In this document: positions 10,991 to 19,492 of the stretch, piece after piece
Position numbering within the stretch: the first letter of the stretch is position 1
Layout of the letters: the number at the start of each line of letters is the position of its first letter
Assembly: GCA_030526245.1 (NCBI GenBank)
Contig: JAUNDD010000005.1
Span: 23,782-75,152, forward strand
Origin: Lachnospiraceae bacterium
Lineage (GTDB): Bacteria; Bacillota; Clostridia; Lachnospirales; Lachnospiraceae
Reading direction: 5' to 3'
Length of the DNA: 51,371 nt
Made by a program: the position numbers and the translations under genes
Notes under the pieces: generated by a model
The model's input: only the letters and a program-made list of their open reading frames with translations
What the model was told of the DNA's origin: nothing
Database searches by the model: none

Positions 10991-11031
10991 CAAAAAAGCG
11001 GACTTCAACAAACTATCTGTCAAAATCCGCT
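10991..11031 (-). terminator. Terminator of topA
   Basis: On the minus strand AGCGGA...TCCGCT is followed directly by TTTTTTG. The loop is long (23 nt), so the hairpin is modest, but the T-run is good and the site is about 90 bp past the topA stop codon. Confidence 0.6.
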
Positions 11032-11117
11032 GTTTTCTGTTTTTTCTGCATTAATTTTTAAAAACCACGCATCTGCCGGCTGTCCGTTGTCGAGAACCGC
11101 CGACGCGATCCGCCAGC

Positions 11118-13196
11118 TTAATTCTCTTCCGCTTCTTTAGGCAACGCACAGACATAGCCGCACTCCGCATTGGCACACTGCAGCTTGTTGCCGCGCTCCA
11201 TCATCCAGCTGCCGCAGTGCTCGCATTTCTGAGCCGATGGCTTCTGCCAGGACATAAAGTCACATTCAGCATTTTCACAGCCATAGAAACGACGTCCCTT
11301 CCGGCTGCGCCGGATGATCACCTCGCCGCCGCACTTCGGACATTTCACGCCGGTCTTTTCCAGGAAGGGCTTGGTATTCCGGCACTCCGGGAAACCGGGG
11401 CAGGCCAGGAACTTTCCGTGCGGGCCATATTTGATCACCATATTCCGGCCGCACTCCTCACAGATGATATCCGTGACCTCATCCTCGATCTTCACCTTCT
11501 CCAGCTGCTCCTCCGCTTCTTTCACGGCCGCATCCAGATCCGGGTAGAAATTGCGGATGATGCTCTTCCATTCCAGGGAACCCTCACTGACCGAGTCGAG
11601 CAGGGATTCCATGTTGGCCGTAAACTGCACATCCACGATGGACGGGAAGGCCTTCTTCATCATGCCGTTTACCGCATCACCCAGCTCGGTCACAAAGAGG
11701 TTTTTCTGCTCCTTGGTCACATAATGGCGGCCAAGCAGCGTCGTAATGGTGGGCGCATAGGTACTGGGGCGTCCAATGCCCTGCTCTTCCAGCGCACGCA
11801 CCAGCGAAGCCTCGGTGTAATGGGCCGGCGGCTGGGTAAAGTGCTGTTTGGCATCCAGATCCTGCAAAGTCAGCACGCTGTCCCTGCCCAGGCGGCCGGT
11901 CAGTACATTTCCCTTTTCCTCCTCTTCGCCATCCGAATATACATTCAGGAAGCCGTCAAACAGCTGACGCGATGCGGATACGCTGAACATATACTCACCG
12001 GCTCCGATGGATACCGAGGTGGTCTCATACCGGGCCGGACGCATCCGGCTGGCGGTAAATCGTCTCCAGATCAGCTGGTACAGACGGAACAGATCACGGC
12101 TCATGGCCTCCTTCACCAGCACCGGCGAGCGGGAGATATCCGACGGGCGGATAGCCTCATGAGCATCCTGGATCTTCTGTCCCGATTTGGAACCGCCTTC
12201 CACCACCTCAGCCACATACTGCTCTCCGTACTGTGCCTCGATGTAGCTGCGTGCGCTGGCATCTGCCTCCTCCGATACACGGGTGGAGTCCGTTCTCAGG
12301 TAGGTGATCAGACCCACCATGCCCTGTCCGGGAATATCGATTCCTTCATACAGCTGCTGGGCCAGACGCATGGTCTTCTGGGTGGAATAGTTCAGCACCT
12401 TGGCAGCCTCCTGCTGCAGGGTACTGGTGGTAAAGGGCAGCGGCGCCCGGCGGATCCGCTCGGACTTGCGCACATCCTGCACCTCAAACTTCTGATCCCG
12501 CACCGCTTCCTCGATCTCACGAAGCTGTGCCTCCGAGGAGATGGCCATCTTCTTCGGATTGCCTACAAAGTGCGCCGTCACCGGCTTCTTTTCACCCTCC
12601 ACAGAAAGCTGGGCATCCAGGGTCCAGTATTCCTCCGGAATAAAGCGGCTGATCTCATCCTCACGATCTGCGATGATACGAAGCGCCACCGACTGTACAC
12701 GCCCCGCCGAGAGGCCACGCTTGATCTTCCCCCAAAGCAGGGGGCTGATGCGGTATCCCACCATGCGGTCCAGCATACGTCTGGTCTGCTGGGCATCCAC
12801 CATGTCCATGTCGATCTTACGGGGATGCTTCAGAGCATCCTTCACCGCCGTTTTGGTGATCTCATTAAAGGTGATCCGGCTCGTCTTCTTCGGATCCAGC
12901 TTCAGAGCCGCCAGAAGATGCCAGGAAATCGCTTCTCCCTCGCGGTCCGGGTCCGTTGCCAGAAAGACTTTGTCTGCCTTCTTCGCCGCCTTGCGCAGCT
13001 CCGCCAGAATCTCTCCCTTTCCTCGAATGGTTATATATTTCGGTTCGTAATCATGCTCCGGATCAAAGCCAAGCTGACTCTTGGGAAGGTCTCGAAGATG
13101 ACCATTGGAAGCCATTACTTCATAGTTTGATCCGAGAAACTTCCGGATCGTTTTCACCTTAGTGGGCGACTCTACAATGACTAAATATTTCGCCAT
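11118..13196 (-). CDS. topA: DNA topoisomerase I (type IA)
   Basis: A 692-residue enzyme that relaxes negative supercoils through a covalent 5'-phosphotyrosine link. The Toprim domain begins AKYLVIVESPTK and has TDPDREGEAI (81-90); the catalytic Tyr299 lies in GLITYLRTDSTR. Three C-terminal four-Cys zinc ribbons follow (CEECGRN...CPGFPEC, CPKCGGE...CENAEC, CEHCGSW...CANAEC). ATG at 13196 has TAGGAGTGATACGC upstream, while the longer reading frame from 13250 would overlap the promoter. A strong promoter is at 13239-13267, giving a leader of about 35 nt. Length and domain order are normal for Firmicutes. Confidence 0.98.
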   Translation of the reverse strand: MAKYLVIVESPTKVKTIRKFLGSNYEVMASNGHLRDLPKSQLGFDPEHDYEPKYITIRGKGEILAELRKAAKKADKVFLATDPDREGEAISWHLLAALKLDPKKTSRITFNEITKTAVKDALKHPRKIDMDMVDAQQTRRMLDRMVGYRISPLLWGKIKRGLSAGRVQSVALRIIADREDEISRFIPEEYWTLDAQLSVEGEKKPVTAHFVGNPKKMAISSEAQLREIEEAVRDQKFEVQDVRKSERIRRAPLPFTTSTLQQEAAKVLNYSTQKTMRLAQQLYEGIDIPGQGMVGLITYLRTDSTRVSEEADASARSYIEAQYGEQYVAEVVEGGSKSGQKIQDAHEAIRPSDISRSPVLVKEAMSRDLFRLYQLIWRRFTASRMRPARYETTSVSIGAGEYMFSVSASRQLFDGFLNVYSDGEEEEKGNVLTGRLGRDSVLTLQDLDAKQHFTQPPAHYTEASLVRALEEQGIGRPSTYAPTITTLLGRHYVTKEQKNLFVTELGDAVNGMMKKAFPSIVDVQFTANMESLLDSVSEGSLEWKSIIRNFYPDLDAAVKEAEEQLEKVKIEDEVTDIICEECGRNMVIKYGPHGKFLACPGFPECRNTKPFLEKTGVKCPKCGGEVIIRRSRKGRRFYGCENAECDFMSWQKPSAQKCEHCGSWMMERGNKLQCANAECGYVCALPKEAEEN

Positions 13197-13238
13197 GCGT
13201 ATCACTCCTATTGTTAAATCAAAGTCAAAATCGTCCAT

Positions 13239-13267
13239 ACTATACACCAAAAGTTTTTGACTGGCAA
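13239..13267 (-). promoter_or_regulatory. Sigma-A promoter of topA
   Basis: On the minus strand TTGCCA (13262-13267), a 17-bp spacer and TATAGT (13239-13244), five of six matches in each box, about 43 bp before the topA start codon. Confidence 0.8.
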
Positions 13268-13316
13268 GGATTACTTCGAAAAGCTGAACGAAAGTTTAAT
13301 AATCATCGTAAAAATC

Positions 13317-13380
13317 GTTGTATTTCAGGCTGTTCGGTTCCGCAAGGCATTTTGCTGCACAGGCGGCAGGATGCCTTGGG
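13317..13380 (-). repeat. Repeat R1, degenerate copy
   Basis: Read on the minus strand this stretch follows the R1 order CCnnGGG, TGCCGC...GC, AAAA, CCTnGCGGAA, CGAAC, GCCTGAA, with many substitutions. It lies just upstream of the topA promoter. Intact copies are at 15888, 21684 and 24213. Confidence 0.6.
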
Positions 13381-13513
13381 CTGCAGCCCCCATTGCTGCA
13401 GAACGCATGGATTGTCACGTCTGCACCAGCAGTAGAATCAAGCGGCTACCGGTCTCCCATTACTGCAGATCGTATGCGCGAAGCAAACAGCATGAACCGA
13501 ATGTATTTCTTCT

Positions 13514-13602
13514 ATATATAGATTAAAGTGTCAAAAGTCACTCTCCACTTCATGCTTGCACGAAAGTGGAGATGTGACTTAATGACACTTTAATCATATA
13601 TA
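13514..13602. repeat. Large inverted repeat containing R3 hairpin copy 1
   Basis: Outer arms of about 20 bp (TATATA, ATTAAAGTGTCA and their complement) enclose an inner hairpin, GTCAC...CCACTT...AAGTGG...GTGAC (13537-13578), that recurs at 31669-31709. It lies 17 bp past the stop codon of the pseudouridine synthase gene, where it may end transcription, although no T-run follows. Confidence 0.75.
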
Positions 13603-13618
13603 AAAATACCGCCCTGCT

Positions 13619-14545
13619 TCAGACCTGTTCCAGCCGTTTCAGATCCTCCGGCAGTTCACTGGTCAGCTCGATCCAGTCCCCCGTAAAAGGCTGCTGCAGC
13701 CGAAGATACCCGCAGTGCAGCGCCGCCCGATCCGGCTCCTGGTCCAGTCTTGGCCAGACCCTGCCGTCAAAATCCTCTGCCGCGTAGATCGGATCCCCCA
13801 GCAGCGGATGCCCGCTCAGAGCCAGGTGCACCCGGATCTGATGGGTCCGTCCCGTCTCCAGGGTCACCTGCAGCCTTGTAGCCTGCTTCCCCGGCCAGGT
13901 CTGCCGTACATGGGTCACCGCCCGGAGCCCTCCCGGGTCATGACGCATCCGGTTCAGGCAGGCCGGATCCCGGGACAGCGGCAGATCCACCGTAAAGCTC
14001 TCCCGCCGGATCAGCCCATGGGCAAAGGCCGTATATTCCTTGTGGATCCGCCCCGAGAGCCGGGCTGCTGCCGGGGCACTGCGCGCGAACACCACCAGCC
14101 CGCTGGTATCCTTATCCAGCCGCCCCACCGGGCGGGCCGGACTCTTTTCCAGGTTTGGTTTTTCCGACTGCAGATAGGCCAGAACCTGATCTGCCAGCGT
14201 ATCTCCGTAGTGTCCATGGCCCGGGTGAAGGGATATCCCGGCCGGCTTATCCACCACCAGCAGATCCTGATCCTCATACAGGATCCGCTCCGACGCCAGC
14301 GGCGGCACCTTCAAGACCCGTTCCGGCACATTTTCCCGGGCATTGTCCCGGAAACAGACCCGCAGCCACTCGCCCTCCCGGACGCACCGGGTGACCCGTA
14401 CATGCTCTCCCTCCAGCTCAATGCCTCCCGGCTGATATTTCAGATGCCGGATCTCCCGCTCGGTCAGCTTCAGCTGTTTTTTCAGAATCTCGCCTACGCT
14501 CCGGCCGCTTTCTTCCCCCGTGATCCGATACTCCAGCTTTCTCAA
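13619..14545 (-). CDS. RNA pseudouridine synthase, RluA/RluD family
   Basis: A 308-residue protein with an S4-like N-terminal domain (residues 1-70: GEILKKQLKLTEREIRHLKYQPGGI) and the RluA catalytic domain. The catalytic Asp144 lies in the family motif GRLDKDTSGLVVFA, with LLVVDKPAGISLHPG before it and ETGRTHQIRVHLALSGHPLLGDPIY after it. It isomerises uridine in rRNA or tRNA; which position cannot be read. The start at 14545 is 12 bp past the stop of the cation transporter upstream, so the two are probably co-transcribed. Confidence 0.93.
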   Translation of the reverse strand: MRKLEYRITGEESGRSVGEILKKQLKLTEREIRHLKYQPGGIELEGEHVRVTRCVREGEWLRVCFRDNARENVPERVLKVPPLASERILYEDQDLLVVDKPAGISLHPGHGHYGDTLADQVLAYLQSEKPNLEKSPARPVGRLDKDTSGLVVFARSAPAAARLSGRIHKEYTAFAHGLIRRESFTVDLPLSRDPACLNRMRHDPGGLRAVTHVRQTWPGKQATRLQVTLETGRTHQIRVHLALSGHPLLGDPIYAAEDFDGRVWPRLDQEPDRAALHCGYLRLQQPFTGDWIELTSELPEDLKRLEQV

Positions 14546-14557
14546 GACATTCCTCCC

Positions 14558-15481
14558 TCAAAACGGATTGACATGGATCATAATATGCTTGATATCGGCA
14601 AAGCTCTCCTCCACCACCGTGTGTACCCGCTCTGCGATCTGATGCGCCTCATACAGACGCATATTTCCATCTACGGCGATCTCCGCATCGATGTAGATCC
14701 GGTTGCCGAACCGTCTCGTCTGCAGAAGATCCAGCCGCTGCACTCCGGCCTGCTGCTCGATCACGCCGCGCACCTGTTCTTCAAACTCCTCTCCGCAGGA
14801 GGTGTCCAGCATATTGTTCACAGCGCTGTTGATGATATCGTAACCGGCCTTCAGGATGCACAGACAGATCACCACGCTGGCCACTGGCTCCATCACCGGA
14901 AATCCCAGCAGTGCCCCGCCGATACCGATCAGGGAACCGATGGAGGAAAAGGCGTCGGACCGGTGATGCCAGGCATCTGCCATAAAGGCATCCGACCGAA
15001 GGATCCGGGCGATCCGCACAGTATACCGGTACATGCCCTCTTTCACCACGATGGACACAAAAGCAGCCAGCAGGGCGATCCGCCCCGGCATCGTCATCAC
15101 CTTATACTGTCCGGACAGGATCGTCTGCAGTGCCTGATAGCCAATTCCGACACCCGTCGCCATCAGAATAACAGCCAGAAGCATGGAGGCTACACACTCC
15201 AGCCGTTCATGCCCGTAGGGGTGATTGCGGTCCGCCTCCTTCTTCGATATGCCCACGCCGATCACAGCGATCACTGTGGTCATGACATCCGACAGCGAAT
15301 GCACGGCATCCGATACCATGGCCCCCGAGTGGCCCACCACGCCGGCCACCATTTTAAAACCCGTCAGCACCACATTGCCAACGATGCTGACACCAGACAC
15401 CTGTCCGATCAGCTGTTTTTCCCGTTCCGGCGTCACCCGCTGGTTCATGGTCGTGTCTTGTCTTTTTTCACTCGGTTTCAT
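14558..15481 (-). CDS. Cation diffusion facilitator (CDF) transporter
   Basis: A 307-residue membrane protein of the CDF family, which exports divalent metals (Zn, Fe, Mn or Co) in exchange for protons. Six transmembrane helices are expected. The metal site in helix 2 reads SDAVHSLSD (Asp58, His61, Asp65) and the one in helix 5 reads DAWHHRSD (Asp169, His172-173, Asp176). The C-terminal cytoplasmic domain from about 205 carries VQRLDLLQTRRFGNRIYIDAEIAVD and HIMIHVNPF. The start at 15481 has AAAAGGAGAG at a good distance, whereas the internal Met12 has none. Substrate metal is not decidable from the sequence. Confidence 0.93.
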   Translation of the reverse strand: MKPSEKRQDTTMNQRVTPEREKQLIGQVSGVSIVGNVVLTGFKMVAGVVGHSGAMVSDAVHSLSDVMTTVIAVIGVGISKKEADRNHPYGHERLECVASMLLAVILMATGVGIGYQALQTILSGQYKVMTMPGRIALLAAFVSIVVKEGMYRYTVRIARILRSDAFMADAWHHRSDAFSSIGSLIGIGGALLGFPVMEPVASVVICLCILKAGYDIINSAVNNMLDTSCGEEFEEQVRGVIEQQAGVQRLDLLQTRRFGNRIYIDAEIAVDGNMRLYEAHQIAERVHTVVEESFADIKHIMIHVNPF

Positions 15482-15543
15482 CTGGCTCTCCTTTTCCTGT
15501 ATGTGGTTGATCCGGGCAAGCTCGCAAAGCTCTCCGCTCTTTG

Positions 15544-15604
15544 CTCGCTATTTTTTAATCGCAGCACACCCTTCCGGTTGAGCTGCGATTAAAAAAATAG
15601 CGAG
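15544..15604. repeat. Long perfect inverted repeat, about 22-bp arms
   Basis: Arms beginning CTCGCTATTTTTTAATC and ending GCAGC pair with their complement across a 16-nt loop; the right arm carries one extra A. It lies in the 540-bp space upstream of the CDF transporter and could end transcription in either direction. A small GACAGTA/TACTGTC hairpin follows (15604-15620). Confidence 0.75.
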
Positions 15605-15808
15605 ACAGTACACTTACTGTCCCGCAGATCTTTCTGCTGTTGAATATCAACCCGGTTCGCATCACCTTTTTCATTTGCCGGTGTGCGATCCTGCTCAGCT
15701 TTTTCTTTAATTTACAACATCCTGTGTTCGATGTTGCCAAAGTATAGCATTCGCCACAAAAGCTAGTCAAGCCTAACATGGATTGGTCGCATGCACCCCT
15801 GGTTCTAC

Positions 15809-15881
15809 GTTACAGTTCACGCAGTGAACTGTAACGGGCCAAAATCCATTCCAAATTGCCTTCGGCAATGGGATTTTGGCC
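15809..15881. repeat. 27-bp palindrome copy 2 plus adjacent hairpin
   Basis: A perfect 12-bp-arm hairpin GTTACAGTTCAC-gca-GTGAACTGTAAC (15809-15835), nearly identical to 7069-7095, is followed at once by a second hairpin with GGCCAAAATCC / GGATTTTGGCC ends and an inner TTGCC-ttc-GGCAA stem (15837-15881). An R1 copy comes next, making three hairpins in a row. Confidence 0.8.
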
Positions 15882-15887
15882 TACAAC

Positions 15888-15950
15888 CCTCGGGATTTTG
15901 CCGCATACGCGGCAAAACGCCTCGCGGAATCGAACTGCCTGAACTGTAAC
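15888..15950 (+). repeat. Repeat R1, intact copy
   Basis: A 63-bp element that begins CCTCGGG, holds the perfect hairpin TTTTGCCGC-atac-GCGGCAAAA, then CGCCTCGCGGAATCGAAC, and ends TGCCTGAACTGTAAC. The copies at 21684-21746 and 24213-24275 have the same length and differ at only a few positions. Confidence 0.85.
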
Positions 15951-16021
15951 GGTTCTACAACTGCAGACCGCTCCGTGAACTGGAGCATTCTGCGATCCAC
16001 TGCGCTGTCCTCCCTACCAGA

Positions 16022-16363
16022 CTATCGTACTACGCCGGTCGTCGACTCCGTCTCGGTCTGCAGTGTTGTCGCCGGCCGGGCTGCCTGCTCCTTTGCCGCC
16101 TCGGAGGCTGCATGGCGCATCACAAAACTGCCCATGAACACGATCAGTCCCATCATGACTACCGCTGCCAGCACCGTCACCAAAAAGGACTTATAATCCG
16201 TTTTTTCCCGGGCGATCTCATCCTTTAAGGTCGGATGGTTCTTGCCGCTTGGATTATAGATGTCCCGAATGTCTCCCGGGGCCATCTGCTTGTCCAGCTC
16301 GCTCTCTCCTCCCAGCTTTTCGTTGGAATTGATCGCATCCTTGATCTCCTGTAAGCTTCTCAT
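16022..16363 (-). CDS. Small single-pass membrane protein, function unknown
   Basis: A 113-residue protein: a soluble N-terminus (MRSLQEIKDAINSNEKLGGE, then a KNHPTLKDEIAREKTDY segment), one transmembrane helix at about residues 60-82 (FLVTVLAAVVMMGLIVFMGSFV) and a short Ala/Thr-rich tail likely outside. I do not recognise a family. The start at 16363 is supported by AGGGAGAGATAAG; an upstream in-frame start at 16459 has no site. It lies about 150 bp downstream of the Dus gene on the same strand and may be the last gene of the envelope/Dus group. Confidence 0.6.
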   Translation of the reverse strand: MRSLQEIKDAINSNEKLGGESELDKQMAPGDIRDIYNPSGKNHPTLKDEIAREKTDYKSFLVTVLAAVVMMGLIVFMGSFVMRHAASEAAKEQAARPATTLQTETESTTGVVR

Positions 16364-16516
16364 CTTATCTCTCCCTGTTCTGCGAACCATCCGTCCCTGC
16401 GTCTTAATGCCAACCATGTAGACGGGCCTGTCCTTTCCATTCCTGCCATGCCTGTCCACGCCATGTTTTCACACGATCCGACGCATTCCGGCCTCAACGT
16501 CCTTCCAGCGATCCCT

Positions 16517-17488
16517 TTATCCAAAAAAGCGTGCGACGGCCTGCACATAGTCTTCCCTGGTCTTTGCCCGGCAGATCTTTGAGACCTCCCGCTCCTTTTC
16601 CGGGAAACGCCGTCCCACATGGAACCACAGCTCCTTGATGTGCGAGATCACTTCCTTATCCCGCATGACATATTCCTTATAACCGAAATACTGCCGCTCC
16701 ATGTACTCCCGCAGCCGTTCCAGGTCCTCCAGGCTTCCTGCTGCCGGCACCTCCTGCCCGCAGATCCTCTCTCCCAGCGCCGGGTCCGACATAAGACCGC
16801 GGCCGATCATAATGGCATGAAGATCGGGGAACTGCTCCAGAAGCTTCCGGGCATCCTCCGCCGTCCGGATATCCCCGTTATAGCTTACCGGCATCTTCGC
16901 CGCGGCCGCTGCCCGGGCAAACACATCCATGTACGGCGTTCCCTGATACATCTGCTTTTGCAGACGCGGATGGATGATCAGCTCACAGATGGGGTACCTG
17001 TTGTAGATCTCCAGGATACCGTCCATCTCCTCCGGATCACGAATACCGATGCGCGTCTTCACCGAGAGTTTCAACGGATCTGTCGGGCGGTTCGCATTGA
17101 TCCGCTCCAGACCTTCAAACACCGCATCAAAAAAGGCGTCCATCACCCAGCCATCCTCCAGGAAACCGGCTCCCTTGTGCCTTGTCACCACCGTGGGATA
17201 GGGACAGCCCAGGTTCAGATTGATCTCCCGGTAGCCGTAGGAAGCGATCTCCTCCATGGCCCAGAGCATCTGATCCGCTTTGTTGGTCATCACCTGGGGA
17301 ATCAGGCAGATCCCTTCGTTATTTTCCGGCAGGATCTCCCGGATCTCCTTTTTCTGAAAGTGCAGATTCTGATTTGCCGTCAGGAACGGGGTGAAATACC
17401 GATCCACCCCGTTGTATAAGCTGCTGTGATTACGCCGGAAGGAATAGACCGTCAGTCCTTCCATCGGCGCACAGTCGATCAATGCCAT
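16517..17488 (-). CDS. tRNA-dihydrouridine synthase
   Basis: A 323-residue flavoenzyme that reduces uridine in tRNA D-loops. The TIM barrel starts LIDCAPMEGLTVYSFRRN. The catalytic Cys95 is in EINLNLGCPYP, with SVKTRIGI, ELIIHPRLQKQMY, VSYNGDI and AIMIGRGLMSDPAL as FMN- and RNA-binding segments further on. The family resembles the shorter, DusB/DusC-like group in Clostridia; the exact target position is not known. The gene lies 77 bp downstream of the L,D-transpeptidase gene on the same strand. Confidence 0.92.
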   Translation of the reverse strand: MALIDCAPMEGLTVYSFRRNHSSLYNGVDRYFTPFLTANQNLHFQKKEIREILPENNEGICLIPQVMTNKADQMLWAMEEIASYGYREINLNLGCPYPTVVTRHKGAGFLEDGWVMDAFFDAVFEGLERINANRPTDPLKLSVKTRIGIRDPEEMDGILEIYNRYPICELIIHPRLQKQMYQGTPYMDVFARAAAAAKMPVSYNGDIRTAEDARKLLEQFPDLHAIMIGRGLMSDPALGERICGQEVPAAGSLEDLERLREYMERQYFGYKEYVMRDKEVISHIKELWFHVGRRFPEKEREVSKICRAKTREDYVQAVARFFG

Positions 17489-17565
17489 GTACTGCTCCTT
17501 ATTTATCTTTCGTCGTAATTCTTTTCTGTCTTTTTATGCCATGTCCGGACAGCCGGCCGGACCTT

Positions 17566-19080
17566 TTACAGAATAACCACCGGCGTCCCGATCTCCACCG
17601 CATCAAAAATGGTTGCCGCTGCCACCGGAGGCAGATTGACGCAGCCGTGGGACCCCTGGGTCTGGTAGATCTCTCCGCCAAACCACTGCCGCCAGCTGGC
17701 ATCGTGCAGTCCATACCGGTCGCAGAAGGGCATCCAGTAGTTTACGTAGGACGAATACTCCGGCTGACCGGTATCCTCCTCCACGGTGCCCTCCAGTGTA
17801 CGGTTGGTCTCTTTGTCATACAGGGCATACACACCGCGGGGTGTGACCCGCTCCCAGTCCGTGGCCAGGCCGCTGACACAGTCCGAGCTGTAAAACAGCG
17901 TTCCACCCTTATACAGATACACCTTCTGGGCCAGCAGATCCACCTCGATGTAGGTGTCACCGATGCCGCCGCTTAAAGAAGTGGCTACACTGTAGACCGG
18001 CACCCTGGTTTCCGTCACGGAACCGATGATATCCTTAAACAGGGCTTCCGTTTCCGCCTCCTGGTTCATGCGGTAGCCATAGCTGCCCACATTCACCGGC
18101 AGGTTCACCAGCCCCTGATTGGTCGAAGCAAAATCGTAGGACTCATATGTGATATCCGTACGCGCAGAAAGATCGGCCACATAAGTCCGAATCGACTCCA
18201 TCAGAGATTCGGTGGTCAGATCAAACCAGCCCGCATGCGTCTCGCTTTCCTTCAGCCAGCCGGCGATCCGGCTGCCGTCCACGCTTTCCGTACTTCCATC
18301 CGGCAGCGAATAGGTCACATTGGTGGCCAGGAAGAAATTCAGACGATTGATCTCCCTGCTCAGCCCCTCATCGCCCAACAGCACCTGGGCTTTCGCATAG
18401 GCCCCCGGCACCTGATCCAGATCAAGCTCCGGTTCACCGCCAGCCACGGCATTTTCCACCGCATCCTTCACCACATCGGCATTCAGCCAGCAGCCCTCCT
18501 CCTCGGATACCGCCTCAATCAGACCATCCTCACCGATCTGCATATGGGCATCCACCGGTGCCTGCATATTTTCAGCCTGCAGCTGCGGCAGTCCCATTGT
18601 CCAGGAAGCCAGCTTTTTCAGGTCGTACAAACGAAGTCCGCCAATGGTTTCCTCCACTTTTCCACGGCCGAAAAGTCGGGGCAGCCAGGTCAGCGAATCC
18701 TGCTCATCCAGCACATTTTCCACTTCATCCCGGAAGCTTACCGTCAGATCGATGGATGAGCCGGTCAGCACCTGTGTCTCCCCGCCCCGGAACTTCACCG
18801 TCAGTGTATAGTTTTCCTGGGCGTCCCGGATCAGCAGCTCCTCGGCCTTCTTCAGGCTCTTCCCACTCAGCTTTACGCCGTTGAGCACCGTCCCCGGCAT
18901 AAACCGGTGCAGATACCGGGTCGATATGATCATATACATAGCTCCCAGCACCACCAGCACGCCGCATACCGTCAGCCCGCGACGGATCATTCGATGGGTC
19001 CGAAGGGCCTTTCTGCGCTTCTGTTCCCGAATCCGCTGCCCTGCGGTGGGTTCTCTATGTTCTTCTGCCTGTCTTCCCAT
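17566..19080 (-). CDS. L,D-transpeptidase (YkuD) with peptidoglycan-binding domain
   Basis: A 504-residue cell-wall enzyme. A basic cytoplasmic N-terminus (MGRQAEEHREPTAGQRIREQ) precedes one transmembrane helix at about 33-53. The central extracellular region resembles the PG_binding_4 type (GTVLNGVKLSGKSLKKAEELL and a second such stretch). The C-terminal YkuD domain carries QGSHGCVNLP, with catalytic Cys480 and His478. It should form 3-3 crosslinks or anchor proteins to the wall. ATG at 19080 follows AAGGGAAGGAGCG; the in-frame start at 19128 lacks a site. Neighbours are a 55-residue acidic protein and a transglutaminase-like surface protein upstream. Confidence 0.92.
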   Translation of the reverse strand: MGRQAEEHREPTAGQRIREQKRRKALRTHRMIRRGLTVCGVLVVLGAMYMIISTRYLHRFMPGTVLNGVKLSGKSLKKAEELLIRDAQENYTLTVKFRGGETQVLTGSSIDLTVSFRDEVENVLDEQDSLTWLPRLFGRGKVEETIGGLRLYDLKKLASWTMGLPQLQAENMQAPVDAHMQIGEDGLIEAVSEEEGCWLNADVVKDAVENAVAGGEPELDLDQVPGAYAKAQVLLGDEGLSREINRLNFFLATNVTYSLPDGSTESVDGSRIAGWLKESETHAGWFDLTTESLMESIRTYVADLSARTDITYESYDFASTNQGLVNLPVNVGSYGYRMNQEAETEALFKDIIGSVTETRVPVYSVATSLSGGIGDTYIEVDLLAQKVYLYKGGTLFYSSDCVSGLATDWERVTPRGVYALYDKETNRTLEGTVEEDTGQPEYSSYVNYWMPFCDRYGLHDASWRQWFGGEIYQTQGSHGCVNLPPVAAATIFDAVEIGTPVVIL

Positions 19081-19195
19081 GCACGCTCCTTCCCTTTGCT
19101 GCAGCTGTTTCTTCACCGTTCCGGGCACTGCATCTGCGTGACATGCAATGCCTCTAAATCATACCAGACTCTCTCCGGCCGTGCTCCTTCGGCCA

Positions 19196-19363
19196 TTACT
19201 GACGAAGATAGATGCCCTGAGATTCAATAAAATCATCCAGATCCTCGATCACATCCTGGGCCCAGGTCTCACTGACCGGACCATTCTGTCCTTCCGTTTT
19301 CTGTGTATCCTTTACTTCCAGATCTTCATTTTCAGTCAGGTTCATTTTGTCTTTTTCCATCAT
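19196..19363 (-). CDS. Small acidic protein, function unknown
   Basis: A 55-residue hydrophilic, acidic protein, MMEKDKMNLTENEDLEVKD at the start and DVIEDLDDFIESQGIYLRQ at the end, with no membrane segment. I do not recognise it. The start is chosen by TTGGGAGG seven bases upstream of ATG 19363; ATG 19369 is too close to that site. It lies between the transglutaminase-like gene and the L,D-transpeptidase gene, all on the minus strand. Confidence 0.5.
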   Translation of the reverse strand: MMEKDKMNLTENEDLEVKDTQKTEGQNGPVSETWAQDVIEDLDDFIESQGIYLRQ

Positions 19364-19492
19364 GTCCATACCTCCCAATCGAGTTACATCTCCATCATAG
19401 TCCCTGCGTAAACTGCAGCGCACTACCTTTTCAGCTGCATATTCAAACTGCAGCACATCTTCTATCCATCTCCGCCTGCAAACCGCAGCATC

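Noticed and set aside
13211-13526. Short plus-strand frames upstream of topA
   Set aside because: They overlap the topA promoter and an R1 copy on the other strand and have no ribosome-binding sites.
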